The notes under the pieces: generated by a model
Database searches by the model: none
Told to the model about the DNA's origin: nothing
What the model saw: the letters and a program-made list of their open reading frames with translations, nothing else
DNA from: DASRZM01 sp035686365
Lineage (GTDB): Bacteria; Pseudomonadota; Gammaproteobacteria; Xanthomonadales; Xanthomonadaceae
NCBI GenBank assembly: GCA_035686365.1
Contig: DASRZM010000086.1
Span: 1-20,968 of the forward strand
Length of the DNA stretch: 20,968 nucleotides
Reading direction: 5' to 3'
Shown here: piece by piece, positions 1-7,100 of the stretch
Layout of the letters: every line of letters begins with the position of its first letter
Numbering within the stretch: the first letter of the stretch is position 1
Position numbers and translations under genes: made by a program

Positions 1-57
1 CGCAAGGCTTGGTTCGGATGGGCGATCGAAGAACTCGCTCTCCAGCGGTGGAGTTGA

Positions 58-265
58 CGCGCTTTCGTGGACACCTGACTCTTTGCGAGGAGGTCCACGA
101 TGCCCAAGAAACCACACCCGTCGTACCCGACGGAGTTCCGGCACAAGATCATCGCGCTCGTGCGGGCCGGTCGTACGCCCGAAGAGCTGTCGCGTGAATT
201 CGAACCCTCGGCCCAGACGATCCGCAACTGGGTCGCGCAGGACGATCGCGATAGCGGTCCGCACC
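58..265 (+). mobile_element. IS3-family insertion sequence remnant (5' end)
   Basis: A short stretch with an IS-like end (core TTCGTGGACAC at about 65-75) precedes a strong ribosome binding site (AGGAGG, 88-93, six bases before the ATG at 100) and the start of an IS3-type OrfA. IS similarity stops near 258, after which the sequence turns into an unrelated restriction gene fragment. No OrfB and no right end follow, so the element is truncated. An 11-base inverted match to the end core occurs at 3953-3963, which may be another scar of a related element. The exact boundary is a guess. Confidence 0.5.
100..258 (+). pseudogene. IS3-family transposase OrfA, N-terminal fragment
   Basis: The ATG at 100 follows an AGGAGG site by six bases. 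About 53 residues match the N-terminal helix-turn-helix of IS3-family OrfA proteins: MPKKPHPSYPTEFRHKI, then LVRAGRTPEELSREFEPSAQ and IRNWVAQDDRD. OrfA binds the element ends and normally runs about 90-110 residues, joined by frameshift to an OrfB integrase. Here the family pattern ends after DDRDSG. The frame continues to a stop at 340-342 with unrelated residues because the DNA has changed to hsdR sequence. It is therefore a dead fragment. The family call rests on the recognisable HTH sequence; the subgroup is unknown. Confidence 0.7.
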
Positions 266-283
266 AGGTTCAAAGCGAGATAG

Positions 284-535
284 GGCAGCCTGCGCCACGG
301 CGGCACTGGCTGCGACGTCACCCTGCGCGGCATCGCCCGTGAACTGGTAGAGACCGTACGCAGCAACGTCACCATCGATGGGACGCTGCGCGACAACGTG
401 CGGGCGCAATTGCGCGTTCTGGTCAAACGCATCCTGCGCAAGCACGGCTATCCGGCCGACAAGCAGGAGAAGGCGACGCAGACGGTCTTGGAGCAGGCCG
501 CGCTTCTCTCAGTAGAGTGGATTCAATCAGGCTGA
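284..535 (+). pseudogene. Type I restriction endonuclease HsdR, C-terminal fragment
   Basis: Reading the frame that ends with TGA at 533-535 gives about 69 residues with the pattern GIARELVETVRSN, TLRDNVRAQLRVLVKRILRK, HGYPADKQEKATQTVLEQA. This is characteristic of the C-terminal end (DUF3387 region) of type I restriction R subunits, which translocate and cleave DNA as part of the HsdRMS complex. An in-frame TAG at 281-283 and the IS3 junction remove everything upstream, so this is only the last part of a protein normally about 1000 residues long. No hsdM or hsdS is present in the window. It shows that a restriction locus once stood here and was largely deleted. Confidence 0.7.
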
Positions 536-547
536 GCGAGAGGCGTG

Positions 548-1069
548 CTAGTCGTAGATCGAGCCCCTTGGACCAAACGACACTGCGATCATCGTCGATT
601 CGGCGTGGTCAGGACGGACAATGATTCGATGATCACCGATCCGATATCGCCAGAATCCATCAAGGTCACCGGTTAGGCGCTTGAAAGTGTCGCCCTTCGG
701 AGCAAGCGGTGGTGCCATCGCAGAGAGTTCCTCAAGCGCTTCCAGCACGCGGCCGAGTAGTTTTCGATCCGAGCGTCTGGTTTCCTTGAGGAAAGACTCT
801 GCAAACCCGATTAGCCAAGGCGGAGGCTTCTGCCGGGCCTCACGTCGGTCGCGTGACACGACCAGCTCAAAGCTTTCCATAGCCTCAGGCTCGCTGGCAG
901 CAGCGAGGCTGCTTTCACGGCGATGTTCAAGCGTAAAAGATTCGGTTGCTTCGCGAACCGGTTCTTCGCTCAACAAGTCGAGGAGAAAGTCCCGGTCCCG
1001 ACGTAGGTCTTCAACCTCAAAGTTCCACTCCGGCTGTGCCAGCCATTCCTCGAGAAAGGCCTTGTCCAT
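548..1069 (-). CDS. RelE/ParE-family toxin-like protein with N-terminal extension
   Basis: A 173-residue protein. Its last ~95 residues fit the RelE/ParE mRNA interferase/toxin fold: WLIGFAESFLKETRRSDRKL, then LEALEELSAM, GDTFKRLTGDLDGFWRYRIG, DHRIIVRPDH and a terminal FGPRGSIYD. These toxins are normally 85-110 residues. Here about 75 acidic and charged residues precede the domain (MDKAFLEEWLAQPEWNFEVE, LRRDRDFLLDLLSEEP). I chose the ATG at 1069 because TAGGAG stands five bases upstream. The frame stays open further upstream into a cytochrome-gene relic, but that part has no separate start signal. No antitoxin gene lies beside it. The extension might be a fused antitoxin-like segment, or the original antitoxin may have been lost. 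Family call fairly sure; activity unknown. Confidence 0.7.
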   Translation of the reverse strand: MDKAFLEEWLAQPEWNFEVEDLRRDRDFLLDLLSEEPVREATESFTLEHRRESSLAAASEPEAMESFELVVSRDRREARQKPPPWLIGFAESFLKETRRSDRKLLGRVLEALEELSAMAPPLAPKGDTFKRLTGDLDGFWRYRIGDHRIIVRPDHAESTMIAVSFGPRGSIYD

Positions 1070-1074
1070 AGCGG

Positions 1075-1080
1075 CTCCTA
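1075..1080 (-). promoter_or_regulatory. Ribosome binding site of the RelE-like gene
   Basis: TAGGAG on the minus strand, five bases before the ATG at 1069. It decides the start of the RelE-like gene: without it the open frame could be read about 220 codons longer. Confidence 0.6.
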
Positions 1081-1103
1081 TGGCGTCTTCGTCTCCAACT
1101 CCC

Positions 1104-1383
1104 CGCCTCCCAATCATGCACTGCTCGGGCTGGTAGGGCCAAATGATGTTGGGCCTGTAGGGCACAGGCTGGGTCTTTTTGCCGCGAGGGCCGTCGACTT
1201 CGTCGGTGACGAACCAGGGCTTGCCTTCGTCGTCCAAGTACAGGCCATTCATTTCCTCGGCGTTTAAGGGGCGGGAGCCCAGGCGGCCGAGGATGGCGAT
1301 CTGGTGGCCGGTTTCGTCGACGGCGCGGTCGCGCTCCAGGCCGCGTGAGAGGGCCAGGGCCGGCTTCTTCGTGGGGTCGCTGT
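1104..1383 (-). pseudogene. Decayed duplicate of the 3' end of the multihaem cytochrome gene
   Basis: On the minus strand this encodes TKKPALALSRGLERDRAVDE, TGHQIAILGRLGSRPLNAEE and EGKPWFVTDEVDGPRGKKTQ, nearly the same as the C-terminal ~90 residues of the intact cytochrome at 4162-8265 (TKKPALALSRGLERDRAVDE, TGHQIAVLGRLGSRPFNAEE, DGKPWFVTDHVDGPRGIKTQ). DNA similarity runs from about 1104 to 1383, matching about 4201-4475. The copy has no start, signal peptide or haem motifs. It breaks off abruptly at about 1383, where foreign sequence begins; the next piece of the same gene resumes at about 3118. The frame is still open and runs into the RelE-like gene, which suggests either a recent event or chance in GC-rich DNA. 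Confidence 0.75.
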
Positions 1384-1475
1384 CAAACGACACCCACCTT
1401 GACGCAGTACCGGGACACCTACCTTTACGCACCCCCGGGGAGTCGAGTGCATGACGTCGGCGATACAGATTCCAT
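1384..1475. other. Insertion scar between cytochrome relic and pRiA4b gene
   Basis: This short stretch has no gene. It holds GTACCGGGACACCTACC-type sequence and, at 1435-1447, CCGGGGAGTCGAG, which recurs exactly at 3921-3933 next to the truncated HEPN-like gene. Both copies sit where a gene has been cut, so they may be ends or scars of the same mobile sequence. No transposase is left to identify it. Confidence 0.3.
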
Positions 1476-2087
1476 TCAGGCGCTGCCGGCCCGGTTGCGG
1501 CGGCGGCCCGTCGGTGCGGGCGGGCGCAGTTGCAGCTCGGCCAGCAGCTCGTTGACTTCTTGGGCGTCGAAGCTTTCGGGGTCGAAGTCTTCCACCAGCC
1601 ACTCGCGCATCTGCTGGTGTTCCGGGTGCTTGGGATCGCGGAGTGCGGCAAGCAGCTCCTCGTAGCCCCAGGGGCCGCCGCAGTCCTCCGGCGGGCAGGC
1701 GCGTGCGCCGGCGCTGCAGAACGCGGTGCCGGCATCCTGCGGATCCGGGGTGAGCACCTTCTCGAGCACGATGGTGTGCTCCCAGTCGTCTCCGAAATCG
1801 TAGGTGTAGGTCATCCTAGCGCCGGGCGCGGTGAGCACGCGGTGGAGGCGGGCGCGATGTTCGTCCTTGCGAACGGTGCCACAGTCCGGGTCGGATTGTC
1901 CGTAGAGGGTGTCGCCCGCGGTGAACTCGTGCAGGTGGGAGTCGGTCCAGCCGAAGGCGATCTGGAGCACTTCGTGCAGGGCTGCGAGGGTGATGTCGTG
2001 GGGGACGAGGATGCGGCGCCAGATTGGGGGGCGGATTCCGTTCAGGGTGGCTTTGAGCTGGTAGTGCATCTTGGTGGCGGTGGTCAT
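1476..2087 (-). CDS. Plasmid pRiA4b ORF-3 family protein
   Basis: A 203-residue protein of the pRiA4b ORF-3 family (PF07929), recognised from MHYQLKATLNGIRPPIWRRI near the start, the signature YTYDFGDDWEHTIVLEKVL in the middle, and CPPEDCGGPWGYEELLAAL followed by DPKHPEHQQMREWL near the end. The domain is essentially complete. The function of the family is not established; its members are common on plasmids and in mobile or defence-rich regions, sometimes beside transposases. It starts at ATG 2087 with no clear ribosome binding site. The stop lies just beyond the insertion scar, so the last few arginine-rich residues (GRRRNRAGSA) may be foreign sequence. It sits inside the ~1.7 kb block that separates the two pieces of the cytochrome relic. 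Confidence 0.8.
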   Translation of the reverse strand: MTTATKMHYQLKATLNGIRPPIWRRILVPHDITLAALHEVLQIAFGWTDSHLHEFTAGDTLYGQSDPDCGTVRKDEHRARLHRVLTAPGARMTYTYDFGDDWEHTIVLEKVLTPDPQDAGTAFCSAGARACPPEDCGGPWGYEELLAALRDPKHPEHQQMREWLVEDFDPESFDAQEVNELLAELQLRPPAPTGRRRNRAGSA

Positions 2088-2106
2088 TGGCTGTCGTAGG
2101 TGAGTC

Positions 2107-2252
2107 TGCGCTGTTCGGCCTTCGATACCTCAGGCCGAACGGGGAGGGTGCTTTGTTCTACCTTCGATACCTCAGGCCGAACGGGGAGGCTGCTTTGTTC
2201 GACCTTCGATACGCCGCGCAGCGGCGTACCGTGTGCTGAGCCTGTCCAAGGA
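2107..2252. repeat. Tandem palindromic repeats, TTCGATACCTCAGGCCGAACGG type
   Basis: Three adjoining copies of a ~42-base unit at 2107-2150, 2151-2192 and 2193-2252. The first two carry TTCGATACCTCAGGCCGAAC; the first can fold with 8-bp arms GTTCGGCC/GGCCGAAC. The third copy diverges after TTCGATAC into CGCCGCGCAGCGGCG, which is itself a palindrome. The first copy is identical over 44 bases to 4059-4102. The motif resembles the widespread TTCGACA..CTCAG..CGAACGG intergenic repeats of proteobacteria. The following ~90 bases (2253-2343) show no gene. Confidence 0.75.
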
Positions 2253-2343
2253 TCTGGCCGTACGGGAGGTGTCGTTACGGCGGGCGGATTCCGGCTTCTC
2301 CGGAATGAGGGGAGTGCCGGCGCTGGATGGGTTTGATGCTGAG

Positions 2344-2363
2344 GTATATATTATGATATATAC
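2344..2363 (+). promoter_or_regulatory. Palindromic operator/promoter of vapBC
   Basis: A perfect inverted repeat with 8-base arms GTATATAT and ATATATAC around a TATG spacer, in otherwise GC-rich DNA, 27 bases before the vapB start. AbrB-type VapB antitoxins usually bind such palindromes over their own promoter, and the AT-rich core could also supply the -10 element. A GGAG ribosome binding site follows at 2379-2382. Confidence 0.6.
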
Positions 2364-2390
2364 TGAGCCGATCCGACTGGAGATTCTGCC

Positions 2391-2684
2391 ATGAGCGAGA
2401 CCCGTACCGCCAAGCTCTTCAAGAACGGCGCCAGCCAGGCGGTCCGTCTGCCGGCGGAGTTCCGCTTCGAGGGCGACGAGGTGTTCGTCAGCCGCGATGA
2501 GGCAACCGGCGATGTCATTTTGTCGACCCGGCCCGGTGCAAAGGCCTGGGGCGGGTTCTTCGAGCTGCTTCGCACCGTCGACGTCCCCGACGACTTCATG
2601 GCCGAGCGCCCGCTGAACGAGGTGCCATCCGAGCGCGGCGTGTTCGATGACGAGATGCCGGCGCAGCGGCCGGCGGAGCGCTGA
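2391..2684 (+). CDS. vapB: Type II antitoxin VapB (AbrB/SpoVT-like)
   Basis: A 97-residue antitoxin. Residues 5-45 form the swapped-hairpin AbrB DNA-binding fold (TAKLFKNGASQAVRLPAEFR, then FEGDEVFVSRDEATGDVILS), the typical start of chromosomal VapB. The C-terminal half (WGGFFELL, then VDVPDDFMAERP) should wrap around and inhibit the VapC toxin. The ATG follows GGAG by eight bases. The stop lies two bases before the vapC start, so the two genes are translationally coupled. VapB probably represses its own operon through the palindrome at 2344-2363. The gene is complete and its sequence has no sign of decay, unlike its surroundings. Confidence 0.9.
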   Translation: MSETRTAKLFKNGASQAVRLPAEFRFEGDEVFVSRDEATGDVILSTRPGAKAWGGFFELLRTVDVPDDFMAERPLNEVPSERGVFDDEMPAQRPAER

Positions 2685-2686
2685 CG

Positions 2687-3088
2687 ATGCTGCATATGCT
2701 GGACACGGACACCGCCAGCTACCTGATCAAGGGCAAGTCGCCCGGCATAGAAGCCAGGTTGGCAGACCTGATGCCTTCGTCGGTATGCATTTCCGTGATG
2801 ACACGGGCGGAACTGCAGTACGGCCTGAAGCGCTTGCCTGCGGACCACCGGTTGCAGCTGGCGGTACGCCAGTTCCTGAAGATCGTCCGCATCCTGCCGT
2901 GGGACGCCGAGGCGGCGGACTGGTACGCGCAGATCCGCCACCAGTTGGTCCGAAGCGGACGACCGATCGGCGAGATGGACATGATGATCGCAGCGCACGC
3001 GCTGTCGGCGGGTGCGGTGCTGGTCACCAACAACAGCCGCCATTACGAGCGGATCGAAGCGCCTTTGATCCTGGAGAACTGGGCGTAG
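2687..3088 (+). CDS. vapC: PIN-domain ribonuclease toxin VapC
   Basis: A 133-residue PIN-domain protein, the usual length for VapC. It opens with MLHMLDTDTASYLIKG (first acidic residue in LDTD), has the acidic MTRAELQYGL segment near residue 40, and GEMDMMIAAHALSAGAVLVT near residue 98, which carries the acidic residues that bind the catalytic metal, then NNSRHYERI. VapC toxins cut specific RNAs, often initiator tRNA or rRNA, when VapB is degraded. It starts two bases after the vapB stop; an alternative ATG three codons later (MLDTD) is possible. The catalytic residues are present, so it should be active. Confidence 0.9.
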   Translation: MLHMLDTDTASYLIKGKSPGIEARLADLMPSSVCISVMTRAELQYGLKRLPADHRLQLAVRQFLKIVRILPWDAEAADWYAQIRHQLVRSGRPIGEMDMMIAAHALSAGAVLVTNNSRHYERIEAPLILENWA

Positions 3089-3117
3089 CACGGGGTGCGT
3101 GCGATGGGAGCCTGAGT

Positions 3118-3171
3118 GGCGATCAGCTGCGGCACAGGTTTCGGGTGTAGTCGTAGAAGCGCGGTTGGCTT
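3118..3171 (-). pseudogene. Second piece of the duplicated cytochrome-gene relic
   Basis: About 54 bases on the minus strand match 4479-4535 in the intact cytochrome gene. They encode SQPRFYDYTRNLCRS and a stop, against SQPRFYGYSPEPVPQLIASY in the intact copy, so small indels have shifted the frame. In the intact gene this segment directly adjoins the part seen at 1104-1383. The two pieces were therefore once continuous and were separated by the block now holding the pRiA4b and vapBC genes. Confidence 0.65.
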
Positions 3172-3177
3172 CGATGA

Positions 3178-3205
3178 TTGCGCGCGTTCCCAATTCGGGT
3201 ATGAT
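3178..3205 (+). promoter_or_regulatory. Possible promoter of the nucleotidyltransferase gene
   Basis: TTGCGC at 3178-3183 and TATGAT at 3200-3205 with a 16-base spacer form a plausible sigma-70 promoter just before the start of the HTH-nucleotidyltransferase gene. GTTCCC is repeated directly at 3186 and 3207. If this promoter is used the leader would be very short, ending close to the ATG at 3216. Confidence 0.35.
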
Positions 3206-3215
3206 CGTTCCCGCA

Positions 3216-3860
3216 ATGGGTACGAGTGTTCTCAAAGGCAGAAGCGGCGCCGGGGCGGGGCGGAGCGAGCCAGCCGCGACCGGTCTGGCCGACGTGCTGT
3301 TCACCCCGGTACAGCAACGGGTGCTGGGCCTGTTGTTCGGTCAGCCCGAGCGTCGCTACCAGAGCGCCGAGCTGATCCGTCTCGCCCGGTCGGGCACGGG
3401 TAGCGTGCACCGCCTGATGACCCGGCTGGCGCGGGCTGGCTTGGTCGAGACTGAAGTGGTCGGCAACCAGAAGTTCTACCAGGCCAATGCCGATTCTCCG
3501 ATTTTTGCCGAGCTGTGCGGTTTGGTGCGCAAGACCTTCGGTTTGGCTGGGCCGCTGCAGGCGGCGCTGGCGCCACTGGCCGATCGAATCACGGCGGCTT
3601 TCGTCTACGGCTCCATCGCCAAGGGCGCCGACCGGGCCGACAGCGATATCGATCTGCTGGTGATCGCCGATGATCTGGACTACGCAGCCTTGTACTCGGC
3701 GCTGCCGGAAGCCGAGGCGGCTTTGTCGCGACCGGTCAATCCTAATGTGATGACGCTAGCCGAATGGCGACGCAAGCGGCAGCAGGCAGGCAGCTTCGTT
3801 GCGCGGATTGCCGCTCAACCGAAACAGTTCGTGATCGGGTCCGAGCATGAGCTCGAATGA
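3216..3860 (+). CDS. HTH and MNT-type nucleotidyltransferase domain protein
   Basis: About 214 residues. The first half is a winged helix-turn-helix (LFTPVQQRVLGLLFGQPERR, YQSAELIRLARSGTGSVHRL, LARAGLVETEVVGNQKFYQA). The second half is a minimal nucleotidyltransferase with the catalytic pattern FVYGSIAKGADRADSDIDLL, i.e. GS followed by DxD. Proteins of this build are commonly encoded next to HEPN-domain partners and act as antitoxins that modify or repress the HEPN ribonuclease. The frame is open back to 3099, but that part overlaps the cytochrome relic, so an ATG at 3216 or 3201 is the likely start. No strong ribosome binding site is visible. The C-terminus overlaps the ATG of a truncated next gene (3847), as expected for a coupled pair. 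Confidence 0.75.
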   Translation: MGTSVLKGRSGAGAGRSEPAATGLADVLFTPVQQRVLGLLFGQPERRYQSAELIRLARSGTGSVHRLMTRLARAGLVETEVVGNQKFYQANADSPIFAELCGLVRKTFGLAGPLQAALAPLADRITAAFVYGSIAKGADRADSDIDLLVIADDLDYAALYSALPEAEAALSRPVNPNVMTLAEWRRKRQQAGSFVARIAAQPKQFVIGSEHELE

Positions 3861-4026
3861 GCTGGAAAACCTGGTCCGCCGGACGATTGTGCGAAGCCGT
3901 TGGTGCATTGCCGCCGACTTCCGGGGAGTCGAGCACCTGAGGTCGGCTAAGCGTGTCCACGAACGCGTGTCTGTCCAAGAGACATGGACAAGGGCCGCCA
4001 CCTGGACACGCGGGTGGATTCGATAG
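3847..4026 (+). pseudogene. Truncated partner of the nucleotidyltransferase, probably HEPN type
   Basis: The ATG at 3847 overlaps the end of the nucleotidyltransferase gene, the usual layout of a coupled pair. The first ~11 residues (MSSNELENLVR) resemble the start of the helical HEPN-like proteins normally encoded after such genes. From about residue 12 the sequence turns into arginine- and tryptophan-rich translation with no family character, ending at TAG 4024-4026 after 59 residues. The breakpoint lies just before the CCGGGGAGTCGAG scar at 3921. The HEPN assignment rests on the neighbour and very few residues. Confidence 0.4.
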
Positions 4027-4058
4027 TGCCTTGGCGTCGCCGGTCGAGGAATGGAGGG

Positions 4059-4119
4059 TGCGCTGTTCGGCCTTCGATACCTCAGGCCGAACGGGGAGGG
4101 TGTGGCCGAACGGGGAGGG
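4059..4119. repeat. Second copy of the 44-bp palindromic repeat plus a partial unit
   Basis: Positions 4059-4102 are identical to 2107-2150. A partial unit (GGCCGAACGGGGAGGG) follows directly at 4104-4119. The hairpin arms GTTCGGCC/GGCCGAAC are conserved. The two full copies bracket the toxin-antitoxin part of the island. The rest of the gap between 4027 and 4161 holds no gene, only this repeat and a terminator-like hairpin. Confidence 0.75.
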
Positions 4120-4128
4120 CACGGTTGG

Positions 4129-4155
4129 CGCGGCGAGGCGTTGTGCCTCGCCGCG
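4129..4155 (-). terminator. Hairpin downstream of the cytochrome operon
   Basis: A perfect 11-bp stem, CGCGGCGAGGC and GCCTCGCCGCG, with a five-base loop, begins seven bases beyond the stop codon of the multihaem cytochrome gene. It is very GC-rich but has no T-run after it on the minus strand, so it may act as a weak terminator or as an mRNA 3'-end stabiliser. Confidence 0.5.
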
Positions 4156-4161
4156 GGCTTG

Positions 4162-7100
4162 TCAGTCCGGCGTCTCGACCTCGGTGGTCTCGAGCTGCCC
4201 GGCCTCCCAGTCATGCACCTCCGGCTGGTTCTGCCAGATGGTGTTGGGCTTGTAGGGCGCGGGCTGGGTCTTGATGCCGCGGGGGCCGTCGACGTGGTCG
4301 GTGACGAACCAGGGCTTGCCGTCGTCGTCCAGGTACAGGCGCTTCATTTCCTCGGCGTTGAAGGGGCGGGAGCCCAGGCGGCCGAGGACGGCGATCTGGT
4401 GGCCGGTTTCGTCGACGGCGCGGTCGCGCTCCAGGCCGCGTGACAGGGCCAGGGCCGGCTTCTTGGTCGGGTAGCTGGCGATCAGTTGCGGCACCGGCTC
4501 GGGGCTGTAGCCGTAGAAGCGCGGCTGGCTTTCGGGGCTGGTGAGCTGCACCACTTTCAGGCCGTCGCTGCCGTCGGCGATGTAGGCGAACAGGCTGGCA
4601 TTGGTGGTGGCCACGGTCACGTCGCGGGCGTCGCGGATGCTGCCGCCGGCGTCGAAGCTCAGGTACTGCTGCGGCTGCTCGGGTTTGGTCACGTCCACGA
4701 TGACCAAGCCCTGGCTGCCGGCGGCCACGTAGGCGTAGGTGCGGGCCACGTGCAGCTTGTGGGCGCTGGCGATGGGCACGGTGGCGCCCTGGACGATGCG
4801 CGGGCGCTCCGGGTGGGTGACGTCCACCACCTGCAGGCCGTCGGCGGTGGTGGCGAACAGGTAGCGGAACTGCACCTGGGCGGCGCGCGGGTCGCGCACC
4901 GGGATGGTGGTGACGTAGCGCGGCGCCATCGGGTCGTTCATGTCCAGCACCACGATGCCCTGCGGCGTGGAGGCATAGAACCAGGTGCCGGCGATGGCCA
5001 GGTGGCGCACGCCGGACAGCACGCCGCCGTCGTTCCAGGTCAGCGCGCGGTCCAGGAAGTTGTTGAGCGGGTCGCCGTCGGACAGGGTGTTCACGTCCAC
5101 CAGCACCAGGCCTTCCTCGGCGTCGGTGACGAAGGCGTAGTTGTAGATCGGGTGGAAGGGCTGCTCCTTGTTGATCTCGCGCATCAGCTCACCCTGGTTG
5201 CGATCCGGGTGGATCGGCTGGGTGGTGGGCAGCACCACGCAGGTGGCGTTGCGGGTCTTGACGCGGGTGTTGTGGCCCAGCTTGGAGAACGGCGCGGTGA
5301 TCACGCGCTGCGCGAAGCCCTTGTTGGTCGCCGAGGCGATGTCGTAGGCCTGGAAGCCGTTTTCGCCCTCGGCCACGTACAGGTATTCGCCACGGTGCTG
5401 CAGGCAGTTGACGGTGCCGGCGCGGTGGGCCCAGCCGTCCTGCAGCACGTTGCCGTTGCCCTGGTGGCGGGCAAACCAGTCCGGGTAGGCCTTGCGGTGC
5501 AGGAAGGAGCCGATCACGGCCTGCGGCTCGTCCCATTCGGTGACCTGTACGCCGGTCAGCTCGCCCTCGCCGCCGACCCAGCTCACGAAGCCGATGAAAT
5601 CGACGAACTTGGTCCCGTGCAGCAGCAGCTGCGCCATGATCGCGTTGTTGTCGTTCTCCGCGCTCAGGTGGCAGTCGGTGCAGGTCTTGGTTTCGGTGCG
5701 CCGCTCGGTGTGCGGGTAGTGCGGGGCGAAGGCCTGCGAGGAGTAGCCGGCGGCCGAGACCGGCGGCTGCTGGATGTAGATGCGCTCGCGGTTGGCATTC
5801 ATCGAGCTGAGCACCAGCGCCGAGGAGCTGCGCACCGGTGCGATCTTGTTGCCCTTGATGTCGCCGTGGATGCCCAGCTGGAACATCTGGTCACGTGCAA
5901 CCTGGGGGTTGTAGGTGGCGTAGTTGCGGGTCTCGCCGCCCTCGTAGTGCTTGCGCTCGGTCTTGAAGTTGGCCTGGATGGGCAGGTGGCAGCCGCCGCA
6001 GCTGGTGGTCCAGGAGGTGTGGCAGGTGTAGCACAGCATGGTGTCGGTGCCGTGGGCGCGCGCATCCTGGGCGACGGCATCGACGCCGTACTCGAGATTG
6101 GCGACGTCGCGGCCCATGGTGTGGGCGCGGTCGGCCTTGGCGTTGTAGCCCAGGCCGGGGCTGGAGATGTTCTTGAGCAGGCTCAGCTTCCACTCCAGGC
6201 CGGGCACCACGGCCGAGCGCTGCACGAGCTCTCCGCCCATCCACTCGAAACGCTTCTTGCCGTCCGGGTTGCGGATCAGCTTGAGGTTGTTGCCGGTGGG
6301 CGGGGCCATCGGGCCGGTGGTCAGCAGCTCGGGGTAGGCGTCGGGCGTGCCGTGACAGTCCTGGCACTGGATCTCCACGCCGGCCATCACCTCGCCGACG
6401 ATGTGGCCGTTGCTGTGGGCGTCCTGGCTGAAGTGGCAGTCCACGCACTGCATGCCCACGTCCACGTGCACGGAGGACATGTGCACGGCCTTGCGGAACT
6501 TGTCCGGATCCTCTTCGCGGATGCGCTCGCCTTCCTCGGTGAGCAGGTGGCCCTTGCGGTCGCGCTTGAACACGGCGCGGAAGTTCCAGCCGTGGCCGTG
6601 GTAGTCGGCAAACTGGGTGTTCTCCAGTTCCGGGTTCTGCTCGGCCACCTGCTGCAGGAAGCCGGGGTCGGCCCACTTGCCGCGGATGGCGGCTTCTTCG
6701 GGGTTGCGCTCGTTGATGGCGCGGATCTGGGCGTTGGTGGGGTAGCGCTGCTCGCCGGGCCACATGGCCGCTGCGTCGGACTCGTAGTCCCACATGGTGT
6801 AGCCGAGCATGGTGTTGATGAACATGTTCGGCTGATGCATGTGGCAGACCATGCACTGGCTGGACGGGATCTGCCGGGTGAACTTGTGCTCGATCGGGTG
6901 GCCGGGCTCGCCGTGCGGGATGGTCGGGTCCACGGTGGCGGTGTGGCCTTCGTTGCCGTACTTCGCCCACACCGAGCTGTGGCGCGGGTCGCGGTCGTTG
7001 GCGTAGATCACGTGGCAGGCGGTGCAGCCGGAGCTGCGGAAATCGCCCGGGTTCTCGTTGGTGCCCAGAAACCACAGGTGCGGGTCGTTCAGGCGGGTCT

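Noticed and set aside
1070..1735. Upstream extension of the RelE-like frame to 395 codons
   Set aside because: It runs across the cytochrome relic and then antisense to nothing but inside the pRiA4b gene in another frame; the ribosome binding site at 1075-1080 supports the shorter protein.
3099..3200. N-terminal part of the open frame before the nucleotidyltransferase
   Set aside because: This part is the complement of the cytochrome relic at 3118-3171 and carries no HTH sequence; the gene more likely starts at 3201 or 3216.
5408..5422. Possible eleventh haem motif in the cytochrome (NCLQH, residues 953-957)
   Set aside because: It lacks the second cysteine of CXXCH, so it cannot bind haem c in the normal way.
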